NCBI RefSeq assembly: GCF_039539345.1
Contig: NZ_BAABCY010000086.1
Coordinates: 115,164-179,163, forward strand
DNA: 64,000 bases
Source: Snuella lapsa
Lineage (GTDB): Bacteria > Bacteroidota > Bacteroidia > Flavobacteriales > Flavobacteriaceae
Direction: 5' to 3'
Shown: piece after piece, positions 62,556 through 64,000 of the stretch
How positions within the stretch are numbered: the stretch's first letter is position 1
Layout: each line of letters starts with the position of its first letter
Notes under the pieces: generated by a model
The model's input: the letters and a program-made list of their open reading frames with translations, nothing else
Told to the model about the DNA's origin: nothing
The model's database searches: none
Program-made: the position numbers and the translations under genes

Positions 62556-62649
62556 AATTCTCTTCGATTAAAAAGGCATAAAAGCTTTTGTCTCGATAAA
62601 TTGATATTTTTTGGTATATTTATAATTAGAGTTGTTGATTCGTTAATTA

Positions 62650-63204
62650 ATGAAAGTAAGCGTTTTTTCCTTTATCGTAGTATCTATATTTTTTTGGACT
62701 TGTGGTCCAGGAAAGTCTGTTGCACCCGAACAGATAGAAGCTTTAAATCGGATGGTGTCCCAAAAGGACTTTACCATTGAAGTAAACGCTATTTACCCCC
62801 AAATAACAAATAGTATGCAGCAAGTGTTCAATGCTGGGCTTTTTCCCAGAGGAAGTAACCTGTCCCGTATTGATGTTAGTGCAGATGGGTATTATTTAAA
62901 AATGATGAAAGATAGTGTTGATGTATTCTTACCCTTTTATGGTGAGCGTCATTTTGGAGGGGGCTATGATTCTTCCAATACAGGGATTCAGTTCAAAGCC
63001 TTAGCAAAAAACTTAAAGATAAGTAAAAACAAGAAGTCTAACGGATATACGCTAAGATTTGATGCTTCAAAAAGAGCTGAAAACTATCAGATACAAATAC
63101 ACTTAACCCCAGGAACAAATACTAATATTTTAGTAAATAGCATGTCCAGAACCGGCATTATGTACACAGGGAATACCGTTTCTAAAACCGTTACTTCGGA
63201 ATAG
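62650..63204 (+). CDS. DUF4251 lipoprotein
   Basis: 184 residues. Lipobox near residue 18 (IFFWTCGPGK). The remainder matches the DUF4251 layout: KDFTIEVNAIYPQITNSMQQVFNAGLFPRGSNLSRIDVSADGYYLKMMKDSVDVFLPFYGERHFGGGYDSSNTGIQFKAL. This Bacteroidota-specific family is of unknown function and sits in the envelope. Start at ATG 62650. Confidence 0.88.
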   Translation: MKVSVFSFIVVSIFFWTCGPGKSVAPEQIEALNRMVSQKDFTIEVNAIYPQITNSMQQVFNAGLFPRGSNLSRIDVSADGYYLKMMKDSVDVFLPFYGERHFGGGYDSSNTGIQFKALAKNLKISKNKKSNGYTLRFDASKRAENYQIQIHLTPGTNTNILVNSMSRTGIMYTGNTVSKTVTSE

Positions 63205-63245
63205 GGGGTACGTATACATAAAAATGGTGTGCTAATTTTGTATGC

Positions 63246-63806
63246 ATGATATTAACCAATCCAAAAATATATAATTTAAGGATCGTCCCTCCAGAACCAG
63301 TATTCACAGATGTTACAGGTTTTAAGAAAACGTTTATTACGCACTTTGGCAAGCAGCCACTATCTGCTTCAAAACCACATATTACTTTAGCTGTTTTCGA
63401 AATGCGCCCACAATATCAGGATACGCTTATAAAAAGCTTTAATGCCTTATCCAATTTACAGGAATTTAGATTAGATGTGAGCAACTTTGATACGTTTAGT
63501 GGATCTAAAGCTAAAGTTTTATTGCTAAAGGTTCCTATTACAGATGCCTTAAAGCAACTACATACTCAAATTAAAATATTATGGGAACGTGATCTACACA
63601 GAAAAAAGACAAGTTTAATCGTTCCTGATATTCCACATATGACCATTTCAAAAGCCAAAGATACTGCCATGTTATATAAAGCTCTTGAACTGTTTCGAAG
63701 TATACCATATTATAACAATTTTCTTGTTACAAACTTGGTTTTAATAGCGAGAGATCCTGGTAGAACATGGGATTGGGAATACAGGATAAATTTGAAATGT
63801 GAGTAA
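63246..63806 (+). CDS. 2'-5' RNA ligase / 2H phosphoesterase superfamily protein
   Basis: 186 residues with the two H-x-T motifs that define the 2H phosphoesterase fold: KPHITLAVF in the N-terminal half and IPHMTISKA in the C-terminal half. Members cleave or form 2',5'- or 3'-phosphodiester bonds in RNA or act on cyclic phosphates. Substrate unknown. Follows the DUF4251 gene by 41 bp, perhaps by chance. Confidence 0.85.
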   Translation: MILTNPKIYNLRIVPPEPVFTDVTGFKKTFITHFGKQPLSASKPHITLAVFEMRPQYQDTLIKSFNALSNLQEFRLDVSNFDTFSGSKAKVLLLKVPITDALKQLHTQIKILWERDLHRKKTSLIVPDIPHMTISKAKDTAMLYKALELFRSIPYYNNFLVTNLVLIARDPGRTWDWEYRINLKCE

Positions 63807-63938
63807 CTGTATCGTTAGGGGTTAGTACTTTATTACGGCGCTATTTATCAATCACTTACTATTTAAAATAGTTGTTGTTTCAGAATTTTATGATTAAATT
63901 TATGGGATAACTGCTCCATTTAATACAACAATGAATGA

Positions 63939-63959
63939 CCCCGCAGCAAGCTGACGAGG
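63939..63959. repeat. REP-like hairpin, copy 3
   Basis: CCCCG-CAGC-AA-GCTG-A-CGAGG forms an imperfect hairpin. CCCCG/GAGG ends resemble copy 1. The tail of the window (63807-64000) holds no gene that I can support. Confidence 0.4.
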
Positions 63960-64000
63960 TATCTCAATTATTCAAATAGTCTCAATTGACTTGAATGAAT

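Larger units (their letters stand above)
62350..62649. other. 300-bp region with terminator and REP-like hairpins
   Basis: Holds the terminator at 62381-62421 and two GGC-NNN-GCC hairpins (62441-62462, 62535-62555). An open frame from 62511 that crosses the second hairpin and runs into the DUF4251 gene looks spurious. Confidence 0.55.

Noticed and set aside
62511..62780. 89-codon ORF upstream of and overlapping the DUF4251 gene
   Set aside because: It crosses a REP-like hairpin, is very basic and arginine-rich, and overlaps the convincing DUF4251 lipoprotein start.
1..64000. tRNA, rRNA, CRISPR array or transposase
   Set aside because: Looked for cloverleaf-like, rRNA-like and regularly spaced repeat sequence and for DDE/HUH transposase proteins; none seen by eye.
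63807..64000. Possible partial gene at the right edge
   Set aside because: No open frame with protein-like content; only the REP-like hairpin at 63939-63959.

Overview
The window looks like chromosomal DNA of a marine-type flavobacterium (Bacteroidota, Flavobacteriaceae). The base composition is AT-rich, and several genes are preceded by the flavobacterial -7 promoter box TAnnTTTG. The gene content also fits: a fused CusA-TolC efflux protein, carboxypeptidase-regulatory-like outer-membrane barrels, an orphan ExbD with the CPPGTxC/CxYCNG signature, YceI, DUF4251 and fused branched-chain 2-oxoacid dehydrogenase E1. I see no rRNA, tRNA, CRISPR array, prophage or transposase.

Layout. 1-6.6 kb: the 5' part of serC, a LuxC-like acyl-CoA reductase, a dicluster ferredoxin, a secreted sulfatase, a two-helix membrane protein, ettA and a small membrane protein. 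6.9-16.0 kb: one co-directional block of genes I mostly cannot name (coiled-coil protein, 350-aa protein, AAA+ ATPase, NudK-like Nudix hydrolase, 411-aa protein, two membrane proteins). A four-helix-bundle (S23/IVP) gene sits inside it like an insertion. This block is my best candidate for an undescribed system. 16.1-19.5 kb: small single genes (PhzF, GNAT, YciI, ABM-like, Tat-exported phosphoesterase). 19.8-24 kb: a secreted probable barrel protein followed by an amidohydrolase-like protein carrying its own membrane segments. 24.3-31.5 kb: arginase-family enzyme, coiled-coil membrane protein, fumarase, 1-Cys peroxiredoxin, small membrane proteins, Crp/Fnr regulator and YceI.

31.6-35.6 kb: a compact minus-strand run (2-oxoglutarate/Fe(II)-type oxygenase, eIF1/SUI1-like protein, DUF1835-like protein, nucleoside phosphorylase, cytoplasmic SBP-like protein). 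It is divergent from the E1 alpha-beta fusion at 35.7 kb. 37.8-41.3 kb: orphan exbD, a secreted protein, aldo/keto reductase and a His-rich secreted protein. The last precedes a heavy-metal RND system at 41.5-47.1 kb in which CusA and the TolC-type channel are one polypeptide with an internal signal peptide. 47.3-51.4 kb: a DEAD/DEAH-type helicase, a cold-shock-domain protein with an inverted repeat in its leader, and two overlapping DMT permeases. 51.4-55.3 kb: an ECF sigma factor, its probable membrane anti-sigma partner and four envelope proteins, all on the minus strand. 55.4-63.8 kb: glycosyltransferase 9, slipin, an AraC regulator next to an outer-membrane barrel receptor, a Crp/Fnr-like regulator, a DUF4251 lipoprotein and a 2'-5' RNA ligase-like protein, with REP-like hairpins near the right end.

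All identifications come from reading the translated sequences and remembered family features; no database search was run. TAnnTTTG promoter calls are pattern matches only.
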